Of a stretch of DNA of 8,092 nt, positions 1 through 6,023 are shown piece by piece. Every line of letters starts with the position of its first letter. Positions within the stretch are counted from its first letter, which is position 1. The position numbers were made by a program, and so were the translations under genes. Under the pieces are notes generated by a model, which ran no database searches, had not been told where the DNA came from, and was given only the letters and a program-made list of their open reading frames with translations. The stretch is from assembly GCA_031283505.1 (NCBI GenBank), contig JAITBO010000308.1, forward strand, positions 1 to 8,092. Direction: 5' to 3'. This stretch comes from Treponema sp. (GTDB lineage: Bacteria; Spirochaetota; Spirochaetia; Treponematales; Breznakiellaceae).

Positions 1-584
1 TCATGTTGTACCAGGTCGATTTGGAAGAAGCCTGAAGGCATGTGGGCGTATTGGAGCCAGGTGACGATGGGGATGGCCCGGTGGAGGAGGCGGACGGGCT
101 TGGTACCCGAGGTACCGCGAAGTTTCAATCGCTGTCTGGGTATCCGCAGGAGGCGGTCGATGGCGCGGGGACTGATTTTTTTGAGCTTGTCGGCGACGGC
201 ATCGGGCATGGAGTATTTTTCTCTCAGCCTGATGAGGTCAAGGTTCTGCCTGAGGAAGGGGGCGAAGAGCTTCCCGCAGGGCCGGTTAAAGTTTTTCCAC
301 AACAGTTCGAGCATAGCGGCGACCGGAGCGTCAGAGAAGGGCTGGTAGACCCGTGTTTTCCGGCTTTTTTCAACGATGACGACCGTAACGGTCTGGCCGT
401 CCAGGGTCCGAAGCTGTTTTTTCCCGACACGGTTGAGTTTGAAGATGGCGTATTTTCGGCTTTTACTGCCACAGAGGGCAAGATACTCGTCCAGGATTCT
501 CGATTTTTCACTTTTTCCGGCGTTCCGGTAGCGGGAAGCGAACTGTGCCGCAATCTTTTTTTTCTCTGCCATGGTAAACCCCAT
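1..584 (-). CDS. Transposase, integrase (rve/DDE) type, N-terminal part; continues past left edge
   Basis: Reading the minus strand from ATG at 584 gives about 194 codons with no stop before the window edge, so this is the first half of a longer protein. A GGAGG Shine-Dalgarno lies 5 nt upstream of the ATG; a second ATG at 572 is a less likely start. The first 60 residues are basic and helix-turn-helix-like (MGFTMAEKKKIAAQFASRYR, then a KSRKYAIFKLNRVGKK stretch). A second short helical DNA-binding-like segment lies near residues 137-150 (ISPRAIDRLLR). The window ends in GFFQIDLVQH, which resembles the first-Asp block (D190) of an RNase-H-fold integrase catalytic core. In related transposases this block follows a TSGTKP...IPI stretch, which is also present here. 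The catalytic residues beyond D190 lie outside the window, so whether the element is intact cannot be judged. IS family assignment (IS481/IS21/ISNCY-like) is uncertain. Plus-strand readings across this interval are shadows. Confidence 0.85.
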   Translation of the reverse strand, partial: MGFTMAEKKKIAAQFASRYRNAGKSEKSRILDEYLALCGSKSRKYAIFKLNRVGKKQLRTLDGQTVTVVIVEKSRKTRVYQPFSDAPVAAMLELLWKNFNRPCGKLFAPFLRQNLDLIRLREKYSMPDAVADKLKKISPRAIDRLLRIPRQRLKLRGTSGTKPVRLLHRAIPIVTWLQYAHMPSGFFQIDLVQH

Positions 585-591
585 TTGTTCC

Positions 592-609
592 TCCGGACTT
601 TAGTCCGGA
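592..609. repeat. Perfect palindrome at the transposase RBS
   Basis: TCCGGACT (592-599), two-base spacer, AGTCCGGA (602-609). It lies immediately upstream of the transposase start on the minus strand. Its left arm includes part of the GGAGG ribosome-binding site, so an mRNA hairpin here would occlude initiation. Such hairpins are known to protect IS transposase genes from read-through expression; that role here is inferred. Confidence 0.6.
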
Positions 610-617
610 TAAAGTGT

Positions 618-682
618 GTTCCCATGGTTAGATTTTTACATGGCGCAAACGTTCCCCTATGGTTAGATTTAACGTGGCGCAA
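618..682. repeat. Two tandem copies of a ~34-bp repeat, probable IS end
   Basis: Copy 1 (618-648) and copy 2 (651-682) share GTTCCC, ATGGTTAGATTT and TGGCGCAA in the same order, with only small differences in the linkers between these blocks. The ATGGTTAGATTT blocks start at 624 and 659; the TGGCGCAA blocks start at 641 and 675. They sit upstream of the transposase gene, where an IS terminus with repeated transposase-binding sites is expected (known for IS21-type ends). I could not identify a target-site duplication because the other end is outside the window. Confidence 0.65.
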
Positions 683-1207
683 TTCGTTCTCTTCCATTCC
701 TCCGCTCCTTATGATAAAATAAGGACCAGGAGCAATTATCGAGCGTGGTGCACCGTACTCCTATTCGCGGTCTACCGGATTGACTGGCAGCCGCATTTTG
801 TTTTACGGTGGCTGGTTGTACGTCAATCTTTAGTTCGAGGTTCCTGCCCGCTTTTGGTATGACAATTCCTCCCTGTCCGATACAACCTTCCACCGGCTCT
901 CTGGCCCCGTCGGGTCAGAGTACCACTTCTTCCCGATAATTTAAATCATAATATCTTTAGTCCGGCCACAGACTGGCCCATTACACAAACTTTAGGATAG
1001 GCTCTGGGAAGCCTGTAAAATCAACTAGCGTTTTACTACTGCTGATGTCTCATTAAACTCAAACGCCTTTATCCACAATTTAAATAGTGTCGAGCTATTA
1101 GCAATTTGTTGTACTTCATGCTTAAAACAGTATAAATATTCATAAAATCCACAAGTGTAACAGGCTCCTGGCGGCTTTCTTTAAATTTTATGATTTTTTC
1201 TTTTTGA
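683..1207. other. Gene-free region with small inverted repeats
   Basis: No reading frame here resembles a protein; the short frames lack an SD and have low-complexity or frame-shadow composition. Visible structure: TCCTTAT/ATAAGGA with a 6-nt loop (706-725); a 9-bp arm pair CTCTGGCCC/GGGTCAGAG with one G-U and a CGTC loop (899-920); GGCCA/TGGCC (964-978). The sequence turns AT-rich from about 935 to 1207, as expected for a promoter region. Weak promoter candidates for the downstream gene are TTGTAC-16 nt-TATAAA (1109-1136) and a lone TATGAT at 1189-1194. Neither is strong. This may be the scar flank of the IS insertion. Confidence 0.5.
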
Positions 1208-1243
1208 TTGAAGCGCCGTACAATAACAGCCCATACAAGGGGT

Positions 1244-2806
1244 ATGAAATATCCTTTGTCTTGCTTTTTCTACCGGTTCCTTGCGGTTTTTTTCTTTGGA
1301 ACTCAGGCTCTGGCCCCGGTTTCGGTATATACTAGTGAACCGGGACCGCCCGAGCCTATGGCTTTGACCCTGCCTAAGGCTATGACGAAAGGCAGCTCCG
1401 CCAGCCTTCTCTGGGCCGGGTCCTGGGATCTGACCGGCATACACGCGGAGGAAGACGGCGGGATCGCGACCGGTTCCGGAAACCTTTTCAACCGGGCGGA
1501 GGTAAAGGCCGCCGCTCTGGGGCTGACCGCTCGTTTCCAGACGCTGGACAAACGGCCCGCTCTGTTTTGGGAAAACCCCGGCGCGAGCCTTACCCTGTTT
1601 TCCGGCGGAATTTACCACAACAATACGGGGTCCCGGCTGCTCTACGGAGTTCTTGACGAATGGGGGCTTTCCGCACGGCTCAGAAATCCCTGGGGGAAAT
1701 CCGCGCCCTTTGCGGAGACCCGCCGGTCCCTGGCAGCCGACCTGAAAACCGAACCCTCATCGACCCGGACAAACGAAGCTTACCTCTACCTGGGGACCCC
1801 GAGGCTTGGAAAATTCAGGACCTTCGCATCCGTTCAGACGGATATGCAATGGACCCCGGCGTTTGGAGGAGGCGCGGACATACAGTTCGCCAAAAAAACA
1901 AGTCTGAGGGCCGAAGGGTTCTACACCCAAAAACGCCTTGCCCCGTCTTCTCCTTCCTCGTGGTTCTCCTTTCCGCCGCCACTGCCCGAGCGGGATTTCC
2001 GGTTTGGCGCGGCAGGTCTTTTTTTTACCGCCCCTTTTTTCGGCGCGGCATTTGACGGGGCCTATTCAGAGACCTTCGCTTGGGGCAGGGATGTATACGG
2101 GAACCTGGCTCTCCGCCTGGGAGACAAACCCTGGCAGGCATCGGTAGCGGCGGACATGGCAGGGAGCCGTTTTGTTGACAGGGACGGCAGCGCGGTGGGA
2201 GCGGGGTTCAGGACCGCCGCCCGGTTTGTCGTAAAAGGGAAAGCTTCCAGCCTTTTCAAGACCACTCTGACCCTCCGAAGCCCGGAAATCGGGGAACCTT
2301 TCAACCGGGGCAGCGCCGCAGCGTCCTACCGGTTCCCTTCGTCCCTCAAATTCCCACTGCCCTTTGGCGCAAGTTTCAGGCCCGGAACGGTGAGCCTTGA
2401 GGCGGCCAGGGATGGGCGGAACCTGGAAAAAACACTGGACAATTTCGACACCGGGGTCAGTTTCTACCTGGGTCCGGTACGGACGGCTTTTACCATGGGC
2501 CTGACCTATGTCACCGACAGGGTCTCCTACGATTTTAATTCCGTCAAAATTTCCGGTGAACTTTCGTATAATACGGGTCCTTTCTATTTCAGAACCAAGG
2601 CGGGATATACCGGATCTTCTGCCAAGTCTCCGGTATGGGATGTGTCATGGTACCTGTCCGTCCGGGGAAAACTAGGACATTCAAGTGCCTTGGGGCGTTT
2701 AAACATTCCGGGGCGGTTTAGCGTCAAGATCAGTTCCCCGGACTTCCCCAAAAAATGGGCCTGGAGCCTTTCATGGCGGCTGGAGTTACAGGCAGTAAAA
2801 CAGTGA
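1244..2806 (+). CDS. Secreted, probably outer-membrane beta-barrel protein of unknown function
   Basis: From ATG 1244 the protein has 520 residues. It opens with a signal peptide: Lys2, a Phe/Leu/Val-rich core at about residues 5-20, and a cleavage-type ALA at 22-24. No lipobox is seen. The mature part has many short stretches of alternating aromatic/hydrophobic and polar residues, is rich in Gly, Ser, Phe, Tyr and Arg, and has no long hydrophobic helix. It ends with a run of Trp/Leu strands (WAWSLSWRLELQAVK). This pattern is typical of outer-membrane barrels of diderm bacteria, including spirochaetes; specific function and substrate are unknown. The start is uncertain. The frame is open back to TTG 1208, but there is no SD there, and the AAGGGG before ATG 1244 is only 1 nt away. 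ATG 1244 is preferred because it gives a normal signal peptide. A T8 run (2019-2026) and a T6 run (2035-2040) lie inside the gene. The next gene starts 31 nt downstream on the same strand with its own promoter. Confidence 0.7.
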   Translation: MKYPLSCFFYRFLAVFFFGTQALAPVSVYTSEPGPPEPMALTLPKAMTKGSSASLLWAGSWDLTGIHAEEDGGIATGSGNLFNRAEVKAAALGLTARFQTLDKRPALFWENPGASLTLFSGGIYHNNTGSRLLYGVLDEWGLSARLRNPWGKSAPFAETRRSLAADLKTEPSSTRTNEAYLYLGTPRLGKFRTFASVQTDMQWTPAFGGGADIQFAKKTSLRAEGFYTQKRLAPSSPSSWFSFPPPLPERDFRFGAAGLFFTAPFFGAAFDGAYSETFAWGRDVYGNLALRLGDKPWQASVAADMAGSRFVDRDGSAVGAGFRTAARFVVKGKASSLFKTTLTLRSPEIGEPFNRGSAAASYRFPSSLKFPLPFGASFRPGTVSLEAARDGRNLEKTLDNFDTGVSFYLGPVRTAFTMGLTYVTDRVSYDFNSVKISGELSYNTGPFYFRTKAGYTGSSAKSPVWDVSWYLSVRGKLGHSSALGRLNIPGRFSVKISSPDFPKKWAWSLSWRLELQAVKQ

Positions 2807-2831
2807 CGAAAAGCAGCGGATATGCTATACT
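2803..2831 (+). promoter_or_regulatory. Sigma70-type promoter of the HAD phosphatase gene, probably leaderless
   Basis: GTGACG (2803-2808, 4 of 6 to TTGACA), 17-nt spacer, TATACT (2826-2831, 5 of 6 to TATAAT). The -35 overlaps the stop codon of the upstream gene. The -10 ends only 6 nt before ATG 2838 and no SD is present, so transcription would start at or within a base or two of the ATG. Confidence 0.5.
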
Positions 2832-2837
2832 ATTAGC

Positions 2838-3623
2838 ATGAATAATATTGGGGATCGAATCAGGGCGAAGAAAGCTTTTATCATTGATATGGATGGGGTG
2901 ATTTATCATGGCAACCGGCTTCTCAAAGGAGCCGCAGAGCTTGTGGGTTGGCTTGAGGCAAACAACAAGCCCTTCCTCTTTTTGACCAATTCCAGTGAAC
3001 GGTCGCCTCTGGAACTTTCCCAAAAGCTGGCCCGTCTGGGTATTCAAGTGCCCCCTGAACACTTTTACACCAGCGCGTTGGCCACCGCAGCCTTCCTGGC
3101 GACTCAGCGCCCCGGAGGTTCGGCCTATGTGATAGGAGAGCCGGGGCTTATCCAGGCCCTGTACGACGCGGGGTTTACCATGAACAACGTGAATCCCGAT
3201 TACGTGGTGGTGGGCGAAGGCCGGGGCTACAGCCTGGAGGCCCTGGAGCGGGCGGTCAAGCTGGTGCTGGGCGGGGCACGGCTTATCGGGACCAACCCCG
3301 ATCTGACCGGCCCGGTAGAAGAGGGCCTGGTTCCGGCTTGCGGGTCTCTGGTCGCCCCCATAGAGTTGTCCACCGGCGTCAAGGCTTATTTTGTGGGGAA
3401 GCCCAACCCCCTGATGATGCGCCACGGCCTGCGCCGCCTCAATTCCCAGCGAGAGGATACAGCTATCATCGGGGACAGGATGGACACGGATATTGTCGCC
3501 GGGGTGGAAGCGGAAATCGAAACCATCCTGGTACTTTCCGGTGTCACCACTCTTAAAGACATACCCGCTTTTCCCTACCAGCCCAAATACATACTGGAAG
3601 GGGTTTTTGAAATACCGGATTGA
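2838..3623 (+). CDS. HAD-superfamily sugar phosphatase, NagD/AraL type
   Basis: A 261-residue protein of normal length for the NagD/AraL/4-nitrophenylphosphatase group (HAD subfamily IIA). All four HAD motifs are visible. Motif I is DMDGV, with nucleophile Asp17 and acid/base Asp19. Motif II is FLTNSS, with Thr50. Motif III is Lys188 in VGKPNP. Motif IV is GDRMDTD, with Asp213 and Asp218 binding Mg2+. The C2-type cap lies between motifs II and III and contains the GTNPD block (151-155) usual for the family. Such enzymes are cytoplasmic and dephosphorylate small phosphosugars or nucleotides; the actual substrate cannot be read from sequence. ATG 2838 has no SD, but a -10 box lies 6 nt upstream, which suggests a leaderless mRNA. 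The gene converges on the kinase gene across 148 bp. That gap has only a weak 4-bp CCGG hairpin followed by T5 just after the stop, and no clear terminator. Confidence 0.9.
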   Translation: MNNIGDRIRAKKAFIIDMDGVIYHGNRLLKGAAELVGWLEANNKPFLFLTNSSERSPLELSQKLARLGIQVPPEHFYTSALATAAFLATQRPGGSAYVIGEPGLIQALYDAGFTMNNVNPDYVVVGEGRGYSLEALERAVKLVLGGARLIGTNPDLTGPVEEGLVPACGSLVAPIELSTGVKAYFVGKPNPLMMRHGLRRLNSQREDTAIIGDRMDTDIVAGVEAEIETILVLSGVTTLKDIPAFPYQPKYILEGVFEIPD

Positions 3624-3771
3624 CCGGCTGTGTTTTTATGCTCTTAATAACGGTACAATTTTACAAGCCCTGCCGGTGAAAAATCGGAGCCTCCCGGTCA
3701 TCGTTTCCGGTGTCCAAGAGAGTTACGCCATTGCGATAGAACCCCGGCATATCCGAGTCTGATCCGCGTTA

Positions 3772-4800
3772 TTACCGTTGTACCCGGCCCGAAGCATTCC
3801 CTCCCGCAAGGGCTTCTATTTCAGCGACACTGGCGATGTTGAAGTCATGTTCAACCGTGTGCTTGAGGCAGCTTGCGGCAACGGCAAAGTTGATGGCCCT
3901 TTGATCCTCCCAGCCTTCAAGCTGAGAGTAGATCAGCGCCGCGCCGAAACTGTCGCCTCCGCCAACCCGGTCCACGATGCGGACTGAGTAATTTGGACCG
4001 AAACAGGCGGCGCCGGACTTTCCGTCGTAGAGCATACCCGACCAGTTGTTGTCGCTTGCGGAAATACTGCCCCGGAGGGTAACGGCCACTTTCTGAAACC
4101 CGAACTGGTCCGTAAGCTGTTTCGCCACCGAGACGTATCCCTCATGGCTCAGGGCGCCGGCGTTGATGTCCGTATCTGCGGCGCGTATGCCGAAAACATC
4201 GGCAGCGTCCTCCTCGTTGGCTATACAGACCTTCACCTTCGGCATGAGCGCCCTCATAACCTGCCCCGCCTTCTCCCGGCTCCAGAGCTTCTTCCGGTAG
4301 TTGAGATCGCAGCTTGCCGGAACGCCCAGTTTTTCCGCCGCGTCCAGGGCTTCTTTGCACAGTTGGGCGCAGTTGTCGCTTAATGCGGGGGTGATGCCGG
4401 TAAAGTGGAACCAGTCCGCGCCTTTGAGCAGGGCTTCCCAGTCAAACTCCCCGCTCTTTGCCTCCATAATAGCCGAATGGGCGCGATCATAGATGACCTT
4501 GGAAGCCCGCTGGGAAGCGCCTTTTTCCACAAAGTAGATGCCCAGGCGCTCCCCTCCCCGGAGAATCCCCGAAGTGTCCACCCCGAAGCGCCGGAGTTCG
4601 TTGACTGCCGACTGACCTATCTCGTGGGCAGGAACCTTGGTGACATACGCGGCGTTGACCCCGAACTGGGCAAGACTTACCGCCACATTTGCCTCGCCCC
4701 CCGCATAGGAAGCCTCAAACTCCGCAGCCTGCAAAAACCTGAGATAGCTCTTGGGATTCAGGCGCATCATGATTTCTCCGAAACAAACAACCCGTTTCAT
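3772..4800 (-). CDS. kdgK: 2-keto-3-deoxygluconate kinase (PfkB family)
   Basis: A 342-residue carbohydrate kinase of the PfkB/ribokinase family, expected to phosphorylate 2-keto-3-deoxygluconate to KDPG with ATP in uronate/Entner-Doudoroff catabolism. The N-terminal FGEIMMRL strand is followed by the substrate-binding GGEAN at 34-38. Sugar-acid-binding residues of known KDG kinases have counterparts: Tyr89, Tyr104/Arg106 in YDRAHSA, and Arg169 in DLNYRKKLW. The second PfkB signature is DRVGGGDSFG, with catalytic base Asp283. The DxNxRxxLW block favours KdgK over ribokinase or fructokinase, but a related 2-keto sugar acid substrate is possible. ATG 4800 is chosen over the longer frame starting at 4884, because AAGGAG lies 5 nt upstream and MKRVVCFGEI is the family N-terminus. 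No kdgA aldolase or uronate gene is nearby, so it seems to be transcribed alone. The Nudix gene lies upstream on the same strand, 80 nt away. Confidence 0.88.
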   Translation of the reverse strand: MKRVVCFGEIMMRLNPKSYLRFLQAAEFEASYAGGEANVAVSLAQFGVNAAYVTKVPAHEIGQSAVNELRRFGVDTSGILRGGERLGIYFVEKGASQRASKVIYDRAHSAIMEAKSGEFDWEALLKGADWFHFTGITPALSDNCAQLCKEALDAAEKLGVPASCDLNYRKKLWSREKAGQVMRALMPKVKVCIANEEDAADVFGIRAADTDINAGALSHEGYVSVAKQLTDQFGFQKVAVTLRGSISASDNNWSGMLYDGKSGAACFGPNYSVRIVDRVGGGDSFGAALIYSQLEGWEDQRAINFAVAASCLKHTVEHDFNIASVAEIEALAGGNASGRVQR

Positions 4801-4805
4801 ACGTA

Positions 4806-4851
4806 CTCCTTGTTTTTTGGTATTATAGCTTTCATTTTTTGGGATATTCAA
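4806..4851 (-). promoter_or_regulatory. kdgK promoter and ribosome-binding site
   Basis: On the minus strand: TTGAAT (4846-4851), 18-nt spacer, perfect TATAAT (4822-4827), then AAGGAG (4806-4811) 5 nt before ATG 4800. This predicts a 5' leader of only about 15 nt and transcription independent of the Nudix gene upstream. The -35 box lies just after the end of that gene. Confidence 0.65.
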
Positions 4852-4880
4852 GAGCAGGGCGGCTGCCGCAGTCCGCGCTT

Positions 4881-5441
4881 TCATTCCGGTCTTTGCTTAA
4901 AGGCCCTGACAGCCCGGCGGACGGAATCAAAAGCAATGTCTTCGTACCTAATATCCTGCGGCTTGATAAGATGTATCCCTTCAATCTCACTTTTCTCAAG
5001 GTGAAAATCTTCCGCCTTGAGCCCCGGCGCAGGCAGGGTGAAGAACATATCACAAGTATTGTAGGTGATGTTCTTGTAGGGGTAGACATTGGGAAAGGAG
5101 GCAAGGAACGAGAAACCGTTTTGCGGCGCTTCCCAGCCCAGTTCCTCCCGGCATTCCCGGCGCAGCCCTTCCACAACGCCTTCGCCTATATCAACGAAAC
5201 CACCGGGCAGGTCCAGCTTGCCCTTGGCCGGCTCTTTGCCCCGGACCAGGAAGACGATGCGCTCCTCACCGGGGATGACGCCGCCGGGGAAGCCGTCATC
5301 GGCGGGACCGGTACATATAATGCAAGCCGCCGCCGCCGCGATATTGTGGTAATAAGTGAAGCCGCAGTCAGGACAGACGAATTTTTTGTTCTGTTCAAAA
5401 CGTATATTAACGGACGCACAGGACGGGCAGTACCTAAACAT
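4881..5441 (-). CDS. Nudix hydrolase with N-terminal zinc ribbon
   Basis: A 186-residue protein. The N-terminus is a four-Cys zinc ribbon, Cys5-x2-Cys8 and Cys23-x2-Cys26, like that preceding the Nudix domain in NADH pyrophosphatases (NudC). The Nudix domain follows; its box runs Gly81 to Trp103 as G-x5-E87-x7-R95-E96-x-x-E99-E100-x-G-x, with the metal-binding glutamates intact. It is preceded by the usual LDLPGG. The enzyme should hydrolyse a nucleoside diphosphate linked to another moiety (NADH, ADP-ribose or similar). The protein is shorter than NudC, so a generic Nudix call is safer. ATG 5441 is supported by GGAG 7 nt upstream. It is divergent from the thioesterase gene, with 58 bp between starts and overlapping promoters. 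Confidence 0.9.
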   Translation of the reverse strand: MFRYCPSCASVNIRFEQNKKFVCPDCGFTYYHNIAAAAACIICTGPADDGFPGGVIPGEERIVFLVRGKEPAKGKLDLPGGFVDIGEGVVEGLRRECREELGWEAPQNGFSFLASFPNVYPYKNITYNTCDMFFTLPAPGLKAEDFHLEKSEIEGIHLIKPQDIRYEDIAFDSVRRAVRAFKQRPE

Positions 5442-5463
5442 GACAAAACTCCGGCGTTACTAA

Positions 5464-5492
5464 TTGAAATGGTTCTTGTGCTATTGTATAGT
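5464..5492 (+). promoter_or_regulatory. Promoter of the thioesterase gene, probably leaderless
   Basis: TTGAAA (5464-5469, 5 of 6), 17-nt spacer, TATAGT (5487-5492, 5 of 6). The -10 ends 7 nt before ATG 5500 and there is no SD, so the mRNA should begin at or next to the start codon. The TTG at 5464, which opens the longer reading frame, is therefore better explained as the -35 box than as a start codon. Confidence 0.6.
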
Positions 5493-5511
5493 AATAAACA
5501 TGGTCTGTGAA
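5483..5511 (-). promoter_or_regulatory. Promoter of the Nudix gene
   Basis: Minus strand: TTCACA (5506-5511, 5 of 6), 17-nt spacer, TACAAT (5483-5488, 5 of 6). The predicted start is near 5476, leaving a leader of about 35 nt that contains the GGAG SD. The -35 lies inside the first codons of the divergent thioesterase gene, and the -10 overlaps that gene's -10 by 2 bp. Confidence 0.5.
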
Positions 5512-5892
5512 TGCTCCCTCAGCGTCCGTACCTACGAATGTGATAGTTACGGGCACGTAAATAACGCGAATTACCTGAATTATTTGGAATACGCCCGATA
5601 CGAATTCCTCAGGGGCATAGGGTTTGACTATCCCGCCCTGATCCGGGCCGGCTACGGAGTATACGTGGCCAGGGTCGAAATCAATTACAAAAAGCCCGCT
5701 GTCACCGATGATGTACTTGTCATACGTTCCCGGCCCGTTAAAAAGGGAGCGGTAAGCGGGATCATCGCCCAGGAAATACGCCGGGGGGAGGATGTCATCG
5801 TGGAGGCGAAGGTTACCTGGGCTTCCGTGGATTCCAGGGGTATGCCCGTCAAACTGCCGAAAGAATGGGACCTGCCCGGTTTGCGTCCGTAA
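5500..5892 (+). CDS. Acyl-CoA thioesterase, 4-hydroxybenzoyl-CoA/YbgC type
   Basis: A 130-residue single hotdog-fold domain, normal for the YbgC/FadM group of cytoplasmic acyl-CoA thioesterases. The diagnostic N-terminal motif is intact: Tyr12-x-x-catalytic Asp15-x-x-Gly18-His19-Val20-Asn21-Asn22, followed by the NYLNYLEYARYEFL helix. Later conserved stretches are VEINYKKPA and VTWASVD. Substrate chain type cannot be deduced. In many bacteria ybgC sits with tol-pal genes; here it does not, so a general acyl-CoA thioesterase name is safer. ATG 5500 is preferred over TTG 5464 because the protein then starts a few residues before the conserved VRTYECDSYGHVNN, and because a strong promoter occupies 5464-5492. 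It is convergent with ddl. Confidence 0.88.
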   Translation: MVCECSLSVRTYECDSYGHVNNANYLNYLEYARYEFLRGIGFDYPALIRAGYGVYVARVEINYKKPAVTDDVLVIRSRPVKKGAVSGIIAQEIRRGEDVIVEAKVTWASVDSRGMPVKLPKEWDLPGLRP

Positions 5893-5898
5893 TTAGTA

Positions 5899-5944
5899 TC
5901 TGTCCACAAAATCGGCTGCTTTGCGGACAGACCTTGCATTTTTT
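5899..5944 (+). terminator. Possible terminator of the thioesterase gene
   Basis: TCTGTCC (5899-5905) pairs with GGACAGA (5925-5931) across a 19-nt loop. A T6 run (5939-5944) follows after 7 nt. The stem is modest and the T-run is not adjacent, so this is a weak rho-independent candidate. Confidence 0.35.
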
Positions 5945-5985
5945 CGCCTAAAGGCTGCGAAACACGCCGGAACCAAAGTTCGTGT
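5942..5985. repeat. Two further small hairpins in the thioesterase-ddl convergent gap
   Basis: TTTCGC/GCGAAA (5942-5947 and 5957-5962, also able to form GCCT/AGGC inside) and ACACG/CGTGT (5962-5966 and 5981-5985). They lie between the 3' ends of two convergent genes and may help terminate transcription from either side. Neither is followed by a long T-tract on the minus strand. Confidence 0.35.
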
Positions 5986-6023
5986 GGTTAGTGGTTACTA
6001 TTATTCTTCCCGCGTAACATGAG

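Noticed and set aside
618..682. CRISPR-like array from spaced direct repeats
   Set aside because: Only two copies, imperfect and directly tandem without spacers; position fits an IS end.
42..722. 226-codon plus-strand open frame
   Set aside because: It is the antisense of the transposase frame. The minus strand gives a coherent transposase sequence with SD; the plus-strand product has no recognisable features.
669..893. 74-codon minus-strand frame upstream of the IS end
   Set aside because: No SD, no family resemblance, and it runs through the putative IS terminal repeat.
3624..3771. Terminator between the HAD and KDG kinase genes
   Set aside because: Only a 4-bp CCGG stem before T5; too weak to list as a feature.
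4839..5510. 223-codon plus-strand frame opposite the Nudix gene
   Set aside because: Shadow of the Nudix gene, which shows an intact zinc ribbon and Nudix box on the minus strand.
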